From Silene conica (lineage: Eukaryota > Streptophyta > Magnoliopsida > Caryophyllales > Caryophyllaceae), in contig CM055313.2 of NCBI GenBank assembly GCA_029255685.2, positions 76,858,641 to 76,922,640 of the forward strand: a stretch of 64,000 nucleotides of DNA. The letters are read 5' to 3'. Every line of letters starts with the position of its first letter. Positions within the stretch are counted from its first letter, which is position 1. The translations under genes were made by a program, and so were the position numbers. The notes beneath the pieces are model-generated. The model saw only the letters and a program-made list of their open reading frames with translations, had not been told where the DNA came from and searched no databases. This document shows positions 45,089-57,874 of the stretch, in pieces.

Positions 45089-47089
45089 CTGATATTCATC
45101 AAAAGGGATTTTAGTAAGGAGAAATTAGATGTACACAACCTGACCATTGTTCCGAAACAATTAGAACTTGTTTCAAGTTGACCTAAATGAAAGTTCTATA
45201 ACTGTTGCATTGTCTGGCCAATTCATAATATCCATAATAATATACTCCTAGTATTTTAGTGGACTATTTTTCTTTATTCTGACATAGTCCATTGAAAACA
45301 GAAAACAATGTTCTGAATATCTTGACTCAAATGTCATGCGCTTAAATAATAAGTGGATGAAATATGTAAACTAAATTCAAAGTCCAAACACAAAGAGGCA
45401 AGATTTGCAAAACTCGAAAGACCGTCGAAAAAAAATATCAACATCATTAAACAAAATAAGTGTCAACTGTATTACAATAATCAAAGATAGAAAGGGATTG
45501 CATTCAACACTTGAAGAAAAGAAAAAATGAAGGCAAATATTTGTAAGTTTGTTGGGATTACAGTAATAGAAGTATGTTCTTATTCAATTAAAACACAATT
45601 AGTCGCAATACCATTCTTTAATTATATGAATCATAAAAGGTCAAAAGGTAAATTTGCACATGCAGTTAGAACTAAATTAGAATGTAAACATCACTTCTCT
45701 GCATTGCACAATGTATCTATTCAAGAATCAGGAGTCACGGCCGATGTATGAGCAAAGAATTGTTGCAGCTGATTTTCGTTAACTACCAACCATAGTATCC
45801 CAAAAATCGACCATTTTTCCGGATATGCAAATTGAAAAAAGGAAAAGTCCTTCACGCAAGATCAATTCATCTCGTCAAGTTTAGGTTCAAGAAGAACATC
45901 ATCATCATATTAATAACTCAAATCCATTTAGTGCATCCCTTATTGTAACTAGGTCTATGTCGGAGAGAATTTTCAGAAGTAGTTTAGTTGAGTCGATAGT
46001 TTAGTAAGTACTTCAGTACTGACAAGAAACTAGGTCTTACTTCCGTAGAGAGTTAATTATCGCGATTTACTAATGCATTTACTTTTAGTAATCCACTTGC
46101 TACTACGCCATAGACAAGGTTACCATTAACCTCATGATTACTAGATTAAAACCAAACAATTATAAAAGTGAACAAAACAAATATAATGGAGAAACAATAA
46201 GACCACACTTCAATTATTGCCCTGTCATTCAAACAATAACACTAAATATAATGGAGAAACAATAAGAAAATTCTGATAATACCTTAATCAATTCATACAG
46301 CGGCGCGTCAAAGTGGGAGATTGATTGACCGATGAAGGATAGCTAGCGTGACAGTGTCATATAGGAGAACTTGGCGTTAAATATGTGGTGAACGACCTGG
46401 TGTGAAGAGGAGGGCGACGGCATGAAAGCATAGGGAAATGATATTCTCATTACTTATTTTCTCCTGACTAAATACCCTTTTTTTCCGTTTTTAATGGAGC
46501 GAGGGACGCTTCTTCCTGTTCATAGGTCATCCCGAAACAACCTCCTTTTACCTCATCATTTGCAGGAATCCTTAAGGCATTGGAGTAATACCATTTTATA
46601 AAATCCAAAGCCAGAGATCAGTTCTAACCTAACAGTAAATAAAGTTACCAATTTATTCGTTATGCCCATCAATTACATTAACAATCAATAACATATAGAC
46701 CGAATTAACTTACCCTAAATCAAATTAAGAAAAGAATTAAATACATATAATAAATTGAACAAGAATTGGTTGCCCAGAAAAAATACCCGATTGCGCAGAA
46801 TTAGGGTTGTTCGTCGTCAGCAGTAACAACAATCAGCTATGGAATTGATATTGATGAATCGATGAATTGAAGAACGTATGTGAAGTTGAAGAAGCAAGAA
46901 CTGATGAAGATGATGAAGATGGACGAACGGAGGAACTGACGAACGGAGGAATTGAACGGAGGAATGGTTTCTTTTGATTATGGAAGAGAATAATGTATAT
47001 TCGAATTCCTCAACAATTGCCCTATTATTAACGCGTAGGTGATTTTTTTTTAATTTAGAGTAAATATGTACGTTTTAATTTAAAACCGA
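45089..47089. other. CACTA interior, no further feature recognised
   Basis: AT-rich, no transposase motif. Upstream exons of the captured gene might be present but were not recognised. Confidence 0.4.
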
Positions 47090-47350
47090 AGCAAATTTTC
47101 ATTGGTAAATACGTCAGTTTCTAAAAAGAACTGAAGCAAAAATAAGTTTTAAGTCAAATGCATCAGTTATAAGCAGAACTGACGCAAATGTACTCACTCA
47201 AAAACGTCAGTTCCTTCTTAAGAACTGATGCAAATACCTTGTCTATAGTGTAAAATTGAACTCCCGCCCAAATTAAGTACTATTTGCATCAGTTATATTA
47301 GAACCGACGTAATCCCCTTGACGCAATAGGGGATTTTTGTACTAGTGGCA

Positions 47351-48770
47351 ACAAACAACCATTACTTTGGCTAAGCTGACTCAATTAGAAAAAGACTTGA
47401 GTGCTCAACCACTGAATATTGATCTCAAGCAGCAGGAATCTAATATGCAGAATCATTATAGACAGTTGAAAACTAGCTGTACAACCTTTTTGCAACAAAA
47501 GACCAAAACCAAATGGTTGGAAGAGGGGGATGCCAACTCTGCTTATTTTCATGGAACCTTAAAAGCAAGAAGAACTACTAATGCAGTTACTCAGATAAAG
47601 AATCAGCAGGAACTAATTGTCACAGACCAAAAAGGAAACCAAGATTGCTTCCTTCAGTACTACACTGATCTTTTGGGGAGTAAAACAGAAACTAGCAGGG
47701 TCAAGGCCACTATTATGAATCAGGGACCAGTGTGCAATGCTGCTCATGCAGAGATATTGATGCATCCTGTCACTAATGCAGAAATCAAATAGGTGATGTT
47801 CAGTATCCCTAATGATAAAACACCTGGCCTAGATGGGTTTTCAAGCCAATTTTTTAAAGATTCATGGCATATAGTAGAGGAGGATGTGTGTGAGGCGGTG
47901 AAGGATTTCTTCCAGTCAGGGCAACTGCTGAAGCAAATTAACACTACCAACATTACTTTGGTGCCAAAAGTGGACAGGCCTAAAACTGTCATGCAATACA
48001 GGCCTATAGCCTGTTGCAATGTCATTTACAATGTATATCCAAACTTCTATGCAAAAGGCTTAGTCTAGTACTGCCAGATCTTATCTCACTAGTGCAATGG
48101 GGTTTTATAAAGGGGAGAAGTATCATTGAGAATATTCTCATCTGTCAAGACCTCATAAGGCTATATAACAGGAAGGCTACCTCAGCAAGGTGTATCTTCA
48201 AACTAGATCTGCAAAAAGCATATGATACTGTTGAGTGGCAATTTCGGAATCAAATGCTTGGGCATCTCAATATACCTACTCATTTCCAGCAGCTGCTTAT
48301 GCAATGTGTAACAACAGTAACTTATACCTTATGCTTAAATGGTGATAGCTTTGGTTTTTTTAAGGGATAAAGAGGATTGTGGCAGGGTGACCCTCTTACT
48401 CCATTATTGTTCACTATATGTATGGAGTATCTCACAAGACTTCTACAATACACTACATCTACCATGGAGTATCTACCATGGAGTCCAAGTATCATCCTCT
48501 ATGTAAACCTATGAAGCTTTCATGCTTAATGTTTGCAGATGATCGTAAAGGAGATTCTAATTCAATGATGATTTTGCTAAGGACTTTTACTACTTTCTCC
48601 AAAGCCTCAGGATTAAAGATGAGTTAGGGGAAGTCTAATGTATACTTTGCAGGAGTACCAGACCACATCAAGCAAGAAATTACACAGATTTCTGGGTGCA
48701 CTGAAGGTCGCCTTCCTTTCAAGTACGTAGGAGTCCCAATAAAGCCAGCAAAACTCAATATGAGGGATTG
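47351..48770 (+). pseudogene. LINE-B ORF2, reverse transcriptase part
   Basis: Contains KTKWLEEGDANSAYFHG, the TPGLDGF motif (normally PGPDG), RPIACCNVIYN, GFIKGRSIIENILICQDL, KLDLQKAYDTVEW and FADD. Lesions: stop at 47790, a frameshift near 48050, a stop at 48368, and a 14-bp duplication (ATCTACCATGGAGT) near 48457-48484. A 12-bp deletion immediately after FADD removes the LLLF segment that LINE-A keeps. The frame ends at the LTR insertion at 48771, with target gattg. Confidence 0.87.
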
Positions 48771-50980
48771 TGATGGCCGGTTTTCGTCGTCAATTCCGGC
48801 ACCAAAAACAATTTGTAAACTCCCAAATTAAGTAGTATAATTTAGGGTCGAACCCAAAGGATGGTGGGGTTAGGCTATAAGTTTCGTTTAAATTCTAGTT
48901 TAGTCGGTCAACAAGATTGTGAGATAGATAACTAAAGTCTAAAGCGATAAAAATAAAAAGAGTAAACGATAAATTAAGGGAGTTAGGGGTATGGGGTGTC
49001 ATGTAGTCAAGTATTGGTCTAGCAATAGGGAAACATAACATAAATTAGCATTCTTTCAAATCACTAATTCACGCAATAAGCAAGGTGATTATCGTCAATT
49101 AGGGTCTCGAACTAGCATTCTCTCGAACAACTAATTAAATTCCCGATCAATATATTAACTCACTTTCGTGACGTCAACTTAACAATCATAGTCAAGTAAC
49201 TAAACCAATTAAACCTCGGATTTCTCGTTGGCATAATCAAGCACACTAATCGTCATTAGTATCACAAGACTAATAATGAACAATAATCAAACCAAACATT
49301 ATTTAAACAATTACCCACATACAAGACTCAAACTTTTCTACACTAATCCCATCCCCTAACTATTAAACTACTCTAATATGATTAAATTAGTACTAACTAA
49401 ACTACCCACTAACCTTAAACATGAAATAAACCTAAATAAAGTAACAAAGATTAAAACTTTAATTAAAACAAACATTAACTCTATGAAATTAATAAATAAC
49501 AAAATAAGAGTAAACAATAAAGGAGAGAAGAGAAAATTATACCATAGGGAAGGAAATGTTTGAAATTGCATAGATCTAGAAGACGGATTACAAAAACTCG
49601 AAACTTGTATACTAATTAAGTGACTAATGAAAGAAATTAAAGGAAGAAAAATAAATTAAACTACTCAACATACTCTACTGTTTCTGTTTTCATTTCTAAA
49701 AGGAAAAATGAAAACTGCGTTTTTTTGGTTCTCTGTTGGTTTATATCCCTCAACACAACATCAAAAGTACAAGAGTGCCCTTACTTAAAACTCAATAGAA
49801 TAAATGATTCCAAGGGCAGCTTTGTCATTTTGCATCTTCAATTTTTTCTTAAACACCTGCTTTCCTCTTCTTAATCTGATAAACCCAACCTTCACCTTCT
49901 CTTCTTCTTCACTTCGACTTTCTTCGACATCCAACGACTCATCTGATGAATGGTGGTGCTATGAAGATGGCGACACGGTTTTCTGAGGACAGCCATGGTG
50001 GCTACATCAATTACATTCTCATCTTCCTTTATTCTACTTCACTTCAAATTCCAACTCAAGTTCTGCCCCAAATCAATTGTAAAGCACGAATTGATGCGAA
50101 TACGATGATGATTAACATGAAATGGACTCGGGTCTCTATTCCGGATTTATGGGGAGATGATGCGGTTGTGATACTGCTGCAAATGGTGGCGCTCCGAGTG
50201 GTGCGAATCAACTCGGGTTTTGATTCCGAGTTCGAATTGGTGCACAGATACAACAAAACTGAACAGCTCAGGTGATTGTGGGCTCGAAATCGACGGCGTG
50301 AATGGCGGTGGTGTTCGGTAGCAATGGTGGTGCGTGAGTGACGGTGGTGAATGGAAATGTTGAATCTGGGTTAGGAGCAGCGAGGTGGTTGAATTGTTGT
50401 GGTTGTCGGGGTTGTGAATTGCTGAATGGAGCAGGGGATGGTTGATACTGCTGGTAGTGTAAACTGGGGATAAGGAGTCGGGTTTGTAAAACCGGGCCAG
50501 TGAGCTTTGTATTTGTTTGTGAATGGTGGGAGATGATGAATGATGGTGATGGTTAATGGTGGTGATGGGCAGTGATTATGAATGACGAAGGAGGGCGTGA
50601 AATGGTAGTCTCGAAACGTGGTAATGGTGAATGGTGAGGTTTCCTGCAAAGTAAAGTCATTGCTTAATTGACTTGCGAAAGTCAAAGATTGACCTTCACA
50701 ATATTTCTCTTTCAATCCTTTCCACTTTCGAAACTTAACCCGTCTTCATAAACCGGCTTTAGATTTCGGTCTTTATTCACGTAATAGCGCCTAAACAACA
50801 CTAAAACGACCGAAATAGAACCAAATTCCACAAATCTAACAATTATTCACGATAAATAAAATAAAACTAATAATTACTAATTAAATAATAAAATGAGCTA
50901 TTTAATCAATTAAACACGCAAAATCGAGTCGGAATGAGGCATAAATGAGGGATAGAATGGTACCAAAATACTACTCATCA
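48771..50980 (-). mobile_element. Solo LTR (gypsy-type, 2210 bp), TSD gattg
   Basis: Minus strand starts TGATGAGTAGTATTTTGG and ends CCGGCCATCA; gattg is duplicated at 48766-48770 and 50981-50985. TTTGGGTTCGACCC near the 3' end of the LTR (minus strand) is typical of Athila/Tat-like LTRs. No internal domain remains. Open frames inside (for example 49946-50275) show no known domain. Confidence 0.85.
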
Positions 50981-50985
50981 GATTG

Positions 50986-52036
50986 TCAGCCTTTGATAAA
51001 CAAGATAGTGGAAATAATCAGAAGGTTAGGGGCTAGAAAGCTCTTCTATGCAGGGAGACTGGTTTTGGTGAGGTCTGTCTTGGCTACCTTACATAACTAC
51101 TGGGCTTCAATCTTTGTTCTACCTAAAGCAGTACTGAAGCAAGTTGACAGCATATGCAGGAACTACTTATGGGCAGGAACAACAGATTATCAAAAAAATC
51201 CAACTTTTTCCTGGGGGAAGATCTGTACTCCTTATAGAGAAGGAGGCTTGAACCTGAAACAGTCTGCCATCCATTTGGAATGCTGCAGCAATTGGGAAGT
51301 TGGCAGTCGGGATTAGTAGTAATGCAGCAAATCTGTGGGTGCAATGGATCCACCACCTGTACTTGAAGGGCCAAGAATGGGATGCATACAATCCCCTACT
51401 GACACTAACTGGTATTGGAAAAAAATCTGCAAGATAAGGGAGCAGATAAACAATGGCTTTGCTGCAGGGGCATGGACTTGGCATGGGGCTGATAAATATA
51501 TTGTGGCTAGAAGGTACCATTGGATGAGGCAGAAGAGGGAGGAAGTGAACTGGCATAATTTGGTCTGGAATAGGTGGACTATCCCTAAACATAGCATGGT
51601 AGCCTGGCTACACCAACAGAATGGTCTGAACACCAAAGACAAGCTACACAGATTTGGTGTTACAGCTAATATGGACCGTTGCATCTGTGCAGGAGCAAAT
51701 GAATCAAGCAGTCATTTATTTTGTCAATGCACTTACAGTAGGAGGGTTATTAAAGGTTTGAAAGCTTGGATTCCTATAAATATTGATAACACTGTCAATG
51801 TTGCACACAGAAGAAGACTCAGAGGCACAAAACTTCAGAGAGCAGTCAAGAATGGAGTGATAAATGTAGCCATATACCATATTTGGCATCAGAGGAATAA
51901 AAACAGAATAGATCAATCTTTTTTGAGAGTGGATGTGCTTGTAATCAATATTAAGCATGAGCTTTGTAGGTTCTATAAGAGTAGAATGCATTCTTTACCA
52001 GACAAAGACAAGACCTTCATTCAAGGCTTGCTCTAA
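50986..52036 (+). pseudogene. LINE-B ORF2, C-terminal part
   Basis: Continues with CQPLINKIVEIIRRLGARKL, a one-base shift near 51270-51300, then WNAAAIGKL-type and the zinc region DRCICAGANESSSHLFCQC (about 51680), ending at 52034-52036. The short 3' UTR leads to the poly-A at about 52089-52097. Confidence 0.87.
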
Positions 52037-52241
52037 GTCACCCTGTACTTCTGATAATTTGTGATCTATATATATACTTACCTTTTACCAAAAAAAAATA
52101 TTAAAAGTAGGTAAGAGAGTAAATAGTGAAAGTAGGAAAGAGAGCAAATAATTCTTGGTGGGAACGTGGGTTTTGGTAGGGAGTTTTTTTTGGGTTTTTT
52201 TTTAACTCCCTAAATTTTAGGAGCCAATCAACATCTCCTAA

Positions 52242-52542
52242 GGGGGTGTTTGGTTGGGGAATTTGGAATGGAATGAAATTGATTTAATCGATTCTAGTGT
52301 TTGGTTGAGCTATTTTGGAGTGGAGTTAGAATCCGGATGGATTCTAAATCCATTCCAATCCCCTCTATTCTCATACCCAACCCTTATCCCAAGATTCCAA
52401 CTCCATTCCATAATGTTTTACATTTCATTCCATTTCAAGGTTCAACCAAACAATATAAGTCAAGTATTGGATTTAGAATCCATTCCATAATGGTATGACA
52501 TTCCAATCCATTCCATTCTTCTCCCTCGAACCAAACGCCCCC
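52242..52542. mobile_element. MITE (PIF/Harbinger-like), TSD TAA
   Basis: GGGGGTGTTTGGTT and AACCAAACGCCCCC are terminal inverted repeats with one mismatch; TAA at 52239-52241 and 52543-52545. 301 bp, rich in ATTCCATTCC words. Non-coding. Confidence 0.85.
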
Positions 52543-52735
52543 TAAATGTTATTCCTTTTATAAATATAGATTTTCAAGAGTGACTTAATTGCTCTCATTA
52601 AATTAAAATATTAATGACTTTGTATTTCTCCGTATTCAGAGTTAATGAATACGGAGTACTACTTTATAACTGACAATAAAAAAAAAACTACCACTTCTAC
52701 TATATATACATGGTTATATCAGTTTTCTTAATTGC

Positions 52736-55227
52736 CTTGGAAAAAAGAAAAGAATGGGGCTGTAAATGGACTGAGTTTGATTCTAAAATGGAGGCACACT
52801 TGGAGGATATTTTTAGTGGTCAGTCGGAGTCCCTTTATGATAAGGTCCATGAGGACTATTTGGAATTTAATAGAGCAGCAGCCATCTTTTGGAAGCAAAG
52901 GGCTAAGATTCACTGGCTTAAGGAAGGGGATGCTTGTACGAAATATTTTTTCAACTCTGTTCGATGTCGACGTGGTAAAAACTTTATTGCTGGAATAAAA
53001 ACAAATGTTGACTCTTGGGTTTTCAAAGATTCTGAGATTAGGGCAGTTTTTGAGGATTTCTTTAAGGACTTGTATTGGTCTCGAAAAATTCGACAAAATT
53101 TTGCTAGCTTCTCTGAATCTTTCGAAAATCTCTTCACTGGTATATCTTTTTTGACTTCTGATCAGAAAGCTTGGTTATCTCGACCTTTTGTTAAAAAGGA
53201 GGTTAGGAAAGCAGTTTTCCAACTTTCTCCTTTGAAGTCTCCGGGTCCGGATGGTATTCCTGCTGGGTTTTTTCAACATTATTGGTTTCATATTAAGGAG
53301 GATTTGACTAGAGCGATACTTCATATTCTTTCAACTGGTCATATCCCGTCTAAGTTAAACAAAACCAATATTGTGCTGATTCTCAAAGTTTTATGCCCTG
53401 AGACTTTAAATTAGTTTCGTCCTATCAGTTTGTGTAATGTTTTCATGAAGGTGGTTACTAAGGTGATTACTAATCGCCTGGCCAAAGTTATGCCTTTTTT
53501 GGTTGGGGATTTTCAGAATGGGTTTGTACCTGGAAGGAATATTACTGATAATATTCTCATTTCGCATGAGCTTTTTGGTCGAATTTCGAACAAGAAGACT
53601 GGCTCTAAAGGGGCTCTTGCCTTTAAAATTGACATGAGCAAGGCTTATGATCGGTTGCAGTGGAATTTCATTGAAAAAACGTTATGGTCCATGGGCTTCC
53701 CTTCAAGCTTCATCTCACTCATTATGCCTTGTGTTTCCTCGGTTTCTTATTGTATTGCCATTAAATGGGGCCATAGGTATTAGGTAATTACTTTAAACCT
53801 ACAAATGGGCTTAGACAAGGTGATCCTTTATCTCCTTTTCTTTTTGCTTTGTGCACGGAGGTTTTTTCTCGTTCTATTGTTAGGGCGGAAAATAGTCGTG
53901 CTTTTCATGGTTTAAAGATCTGTAGGAATGCAAAGTCTATCTCCCATTTGTTGTTCGCAGATGACGCTATTTTCTTCATTGAAGCAAACCCTCGAGCCTG
54001 TGTTTCTCTGATGAATGTCATTAATGCCTTCTGTAAGGCTTGGGGTCAAAGGCTTAATAAAGATAAGTCTGCTATTTGCTTTAGCCCAAACTGCACTTTG
54101 AAAACAACTCAGGACTGCCTTAGAGCTCTCAAGGTGAAGCGTCAAATGAGTATGGGTTCTTACCTGGGTTTGCCCACTGAGTTTGGAAGATCAAAAAAGG
54201 ATGTTTTTAACTTCTCCATTGAAAGGGTTCGTTCACGGGTTGTCAGTTGGGAAAATTGTTTACTATCACCTGCTGGTAGGTTGACTCTCATTTCGTCTGT
54301 TTTTTCTTCGCTATCTCTTTATGCTCTATTGGCCTTTAAACTGTCGGTAAGTGTGATTTCAAAGATGACCTCTATGATTTCACTTTTTTGGTGGAAAGGA
54401 ACAGTTGATGGCAGGGGCATGCCATGTTGTAGTAATCTTTTTCTGAATTTGTCAAAGTCAGGAGGGGGCTTGGGCATTCGAAATATTTCTTGTTTTAATC
54501 AAGCTCTTCTTGCTAAGGTTTCTTGGAGGATTCTTGTCAACCCCTATCTCTTATTGCAAAAACTTTGGGAGCTCACTTGAATATCGCTAAAGAATCCCTT
54601 ATTCAAGGTTCCCCGACGAAAAAAGCTAAAAGCTGGGGGGACGTAGCATCCTTTGGGGTTTCTCCTTACTTAAAAAAGGCTTATGTTGGGATGTGGGTCT
54701 GCCCTCTCTTCTTAATTTTTGGAAGGATAAGTGGGTAAATGGTTTGTCTATGGAAGAGTTAATGGGGTCTCACTTGATCATGTCTTCTTCAGTACCTATT
54801 CTTTATGTTTCACAGTTTCAATTAGAGAATGGTCTGTGGGATATTCCTAAACTGGTTTCCTATTGTGGCGAAGAATTTCTTCCTTCTTTGTTGGCTTTAC
54901 CCACACCTCTTTTGGATGAGCAAGATTCTATTATTTGGAAGGGTGAGCGGGGGGTTTATTCTGTTAAGAGTGGTTATTTTTTAGCTTTTGAGGATTTGTG
55001 GAACTCTTCTGCGAGTGATCGTGATAGGAAAAGGATAAGTGAGTCGTCTCGTCCTGTCCAGAGAATCAAGCTTTGGGCCTTGCCGATTCCAAATAAGTGG
55101 AAAATTTTCATCTGGAAAATCTTTTCCAATGTCCTGCCGGTTGGTAAGGAACGAGAAACCAGAGGAATGAGTTCATCTTCTTCTTGCTTGCTTTGTTCTT
55201 CGCCCTCATCTGTTGAAACGTTATCAC
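52736..55227 (+). pseudogene. LINE-C ORF2, reverse transcriptase and zf-RVT start
   Basis: Frames show KIHWLKEGDACTKYFF, KSPGPDGIPAGFF, RPISLCNVFMKVV, GFVPGRNITDNILI, KIDMSKAYDRLQWNF, GLRQGDPLSPFLF and FADD (about 53960), then GRLTLISSVFSS and WWKG. Stops at 53412 and 53781 and shifts near 53780 and 54580-54720 break it. The zf-RVT segment (IKLWALPIPNKWKIFIWKI, CLLCSS) reaches the LTR border. Confidence 0.88.
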
Positions 55228-56231
55228 TGTTGGGGCTGGTGTCCTTGACAGTTAGTACAATGACTTACTAAATCTCTTAAAGGATCACAAGGGCATACTT
55301 TTGTATTATTATCAGTTGATCCACGTTTATCAATAACGGTTGGCTTGCTAGATAAGTTTGACGTTATTGTCATACGGATGGCGGTGATCAACTGGTCCCT
55401 ATACGTCACACCTATAGGACACGTTTGAGAGATGTGAAGGTATGAAAATACAGTCACATTTATGCCGGATATGACTAAACAGTTAGTCAGAGGTATTGAC
55501 TATTAAATTAGTCAATGAGATGTTGAGATTATTATTTAATACGGATTAAATAATTTTAGCTAATGCGGATTACATGATTAATTCGTAAAATTAAATACAA
55601 GCAGTTATATTTAATCAAATATTGAATTTGCGTATTAATATAAACAGTTATATTAATTTGGCCAATTATACAATATCGTATTTTATCAGACCATTATTAA
55701 TATATCGACTGTATTAATATCTGATAACATGTGTGCGATTTATAATAAATATCCGCAAATTATATTTTAGCAAAATGGGTCGAATCATGCATTGGAATAA
55801 GGTAAGAGTGGAAAGCCCACTCCTACCCAAGACCAATCTCGGCCGGCCAAGTATTACAAAAGGAGAGAACTTCTCCTTTTATGAGACTACTGATTGTTTT
55901 ACTGATTAAAACAGATCTCAAGAATAATTAGGGTTTTGAGAACATCTTTCTCCCAAAACTCAGATCTCACATCTAAAACCTCAAAAGGCTCTCCCTATAT
56001 TGCAAGGCAATTGGAGAGTATTTTCTAGCACACGCGGCATCATCTCAATCAAGTCTTGGGTGCAAGTTATAGGAGAGAATTTACTTTAATTCCTGTTCTT
56101 AGGCCATAAGTACAAAGGACCAAAGGTTGATTTCTTTTTCATGCTTTTAATTAACTTATGACTATAATCACAATTGTATGTTTCATTATAATCCTGCAAG
56201 TTTGGGGCGAATACATGCTTTATTCCCCACA
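55228..56231 (+). mobile_element. Solo copia LTR, 1004 bp
   Basis: TGTTGGGGCTGG...TTCCCCACA, flanked by atcac (55223-55227) and agcac (56232-56236), one mismatch. The LINE-C frame reads ETLS-HLFRDC across it. Same family as the minus-strand LTR at 12757-13748. Confidence 0.88.
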
Positions 56232-56236
56232 AGCAC

Positions 56237-56991
56237 ATCTTTTTCGGGACTGTGAGGTTGCTCGTCATTTTTGGAGTAGTTCTCCTTTAGGTGTTAGGAC
56301 TGATATGGATGATTTTATCCCTATCTCAGAGTGGATTTCTAACTGGTTGATCTTTTTGAAAAGGAAAGATTCATCATGTTTACTAGTTTACTACTTCATT
56401 GCGACTTTATGGGCTATCTGGGTTTTTCGAAATGCTTGTGTTTTTCAAGACTCTCATGGGCATATCTCGAGCTTCATGGATCATATCTTTAAGGATGTTT
56501 CTGATCTTTCTGCTGCACATCGTGGACTATCTCCTTCTTCTGATAGTGACATTTTGAACACTTTCTTTCCCTCTGATTGCCTTTCGGATGTGGAGCTTAT
56601 TCGCAGAAGTTTTCCCCGCCAGCTGCTTGGATCTAATGAGTGTCAGTCTCGCTTTCGCCTTAAGTGTGATGTTGCTTGGTCGGAAAACCTTAAAAGTGCA
56701 GCTGGTTGGGTTATCTTTGATGCTTCAGGGGCTATTCACCATCTTGATTCATCCTCATTCTGGGCTATGAGCCCCCTGCATGCTGAAGGATTCGCTCTTC
56801 TTGAGGCCTTGAAGTCTGCTATGTGTCTTGGTCTTAGACATATTGATATTGCTTCCGACTGTCTTAATCCTGTGCTTCAGGTTTTAGAGGTTTCACCTAT
56901 AGATCAGTACCTTAGGAGAATTGCAACTAGGATTGAATCTCTTTTATCTTTTTTCATTGTGTTTCGATTAGCTATTGTCCAAGAAAACTGA
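56237..56991 (+). pseudogene. LINE-C ORF2 C-terminus: zf-RVT end and RNase H-like domain
   Basis: HLFRDCEVARHFWS closes the zinc region. RLKCDVAWSENLKSAAGWVIFD starts the RVT_3 RNase H-like fold, followed by HAEGFALLEALKSAMCLGLRHIDIASDC. The frame ends at 56991, a little before the usual end of this domain, because of a shift: AHQLASS in the next frame is the expected tail. Confidence 0.85.
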
Positions 56992-57270
56992 ATAGAATTG
57001 CTCATCAGCTGGCCTCTTCTGTGGCGAGATGATGTCCTTTTCTATTTTTATGAACTATGTCAAAAAAAAAAAGTTTTCTTAAATTTTCAAATTCTCATAT
57101 TATATTCATTATTTCATTATTGTATGTTTTAACTTTTAGTTGATGTCTTTGATGAATAACAATAATGGATTTGGGAGAAAAAATTGTGAGTTTCTAGTGA
57201 AATATTTAATAGCTAGTTGTACACGTGAATATAAAACTACTTTTTTTACTTAACAATTAGACCAAAATAG

Positions 57271-57357
57271 GAGTAATTTTCAAAAATAGGCAATTCAGAA
57301 CAAATATTTAACGAAATAGGTTACTTTTCAAATTAATTACCCAAAATGGGTCCACGT
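57271..57357. repeat. MULE left terminal inverted repeat
   Basis: Pairs with 62740-62826. Preceded by the target duplication ccaaaatag. Confidence 0.9.
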
Positions 57358-57456
57358 CATCACCGAAGCTAGGTTCGGTTTTAAGTCGCTTGCCCGGACG
57401 ACGACCAAATGTAAGTTGTAAACTTTTGAATAAACGAAGCAAAAAATGAGGTAAGA

Positions 57457-57600
57457 GCCAAGTCGCCGTGGGGGAGGGCGATTTGGCAGGCAGTAGGAGG
57501 TGAAAATTGGATTTTGATACAGAGTGAAATCGCTCAGTGGGGAGGCGACTTGACTTTGATTCATAGCAAAATCGCCTAGGGGGAGGGCGATTTGCCAAGC
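57457..57600. repeat. MULE left subterminal hairpins (three)
   Basis: GCCAAGTCGC/GCGATTTGGC (57457-57487), TGAAATCGC/GCGACTTGA (57526-57553) and CAAAATCGCC/GGCGATTTG (57568-57594), loops of 8 to 12 G-rich bases. They resemble the right-side hairpins at 62585-62710. Confidence 0.75.
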
Positions 57601-57874
57601 AGTAGCTCCCCTAAGCAATAAAACCACATCCTTCCCAAATATTTTACAAACACAACCCACCTCTTGAATCAACAATCAAGCCAACATCTTCACCCCGTGA
57701 ATCAACATTCAAAGGAACATACACAACCCATTGAAAAACACAATCCATTGAAAACTAAAATATTTTACAAACACAACCCACTAAAACATTAATACAAGAG
57801 TTTTGTCTTGAAAACTAAAATATTTTACAAGCAAAGTAAATTGTCTTTGATACAACCCACTACTTCGTTTTACA

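Larger units (their letters stand above)
42753..47347. mobile_element. Nonautonomous CACTA (En/Spm) element, TSD GCA
   Basis: Terminal inverted repeats CACTAGTACAAAAA plus CCC(C)TATTG at both ends; 3-bp target gca at 42750-42752 and 47348-47350. LINE-B ORF2 reads through when the element and one gca are set aside. Both subterminal regions (about 42780-43330 and 47090-47320) contain many GCRTCAGTT/AACTGAYGC motifs, often as facing pairs, the expected transposase-binding sites. No transposase frame is present in 4.6 kb. The interior holds an exon of a host methyltransferase gene (44984-45088, minus strand). Confidence 0.93.
40570..52097 (+). mobile_element. LINE-B: full-length L1-type LINE, interrupted twice
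   Basis: A 12-bp direct repeat atattaaaagta at 40558-40569 and 52098-52109 brackets the whole unit. The 3' end is TTTTACC plus nine A. Subtracting the CACTA (42753-47347) and the solo LTR (48771-50980) with their target duplications leaves about 4.7 kb. It has a 5' UTR with a repeated GAGCTCTCTGGAG, ORF1, then ORF2 with endonuclease, reverse transcriptase and C-terminal zinc region. Several stops and shifts make it inactive. Order of events: LINE-B first, then the CACTA and the LTR. Confidence 0.92.
52733..57071 (+). mobile_element. LINE-C: 5'-truncated L1 LINE with RNase H domain, TSD AGTTTTCTTAA
   Basis: The 11-bp repeat AGTTTTCTTAA lies at 52722-52732 and 57072-57082, after a poly-A of about ten. 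The insertion starts inside ORF2 before the reverse transcriptase, so the endonuclease and ORF1 are missing. A solo copia LTR (55228-56231) splits it; about 3.3 kb remain. It is a different L1 family from LINE-A and LINE-B because it carries a C-terminal RVT_3 RNase H-like domain. Confidence 0.9.

Noticed and set aside
42753..47347. Autonomous CACTA
   Set aside because: No TnpA- or TnpD-like frame could be found; only the termini and subterminal motifs are diagnostic.
49946..50715. Two overlapping 109- and 114-aa frames in the solo LTR
   Set aside because: No recognisable domain; GGTGGT-type composition and position inside an LTR with clear borders argue against a gene.
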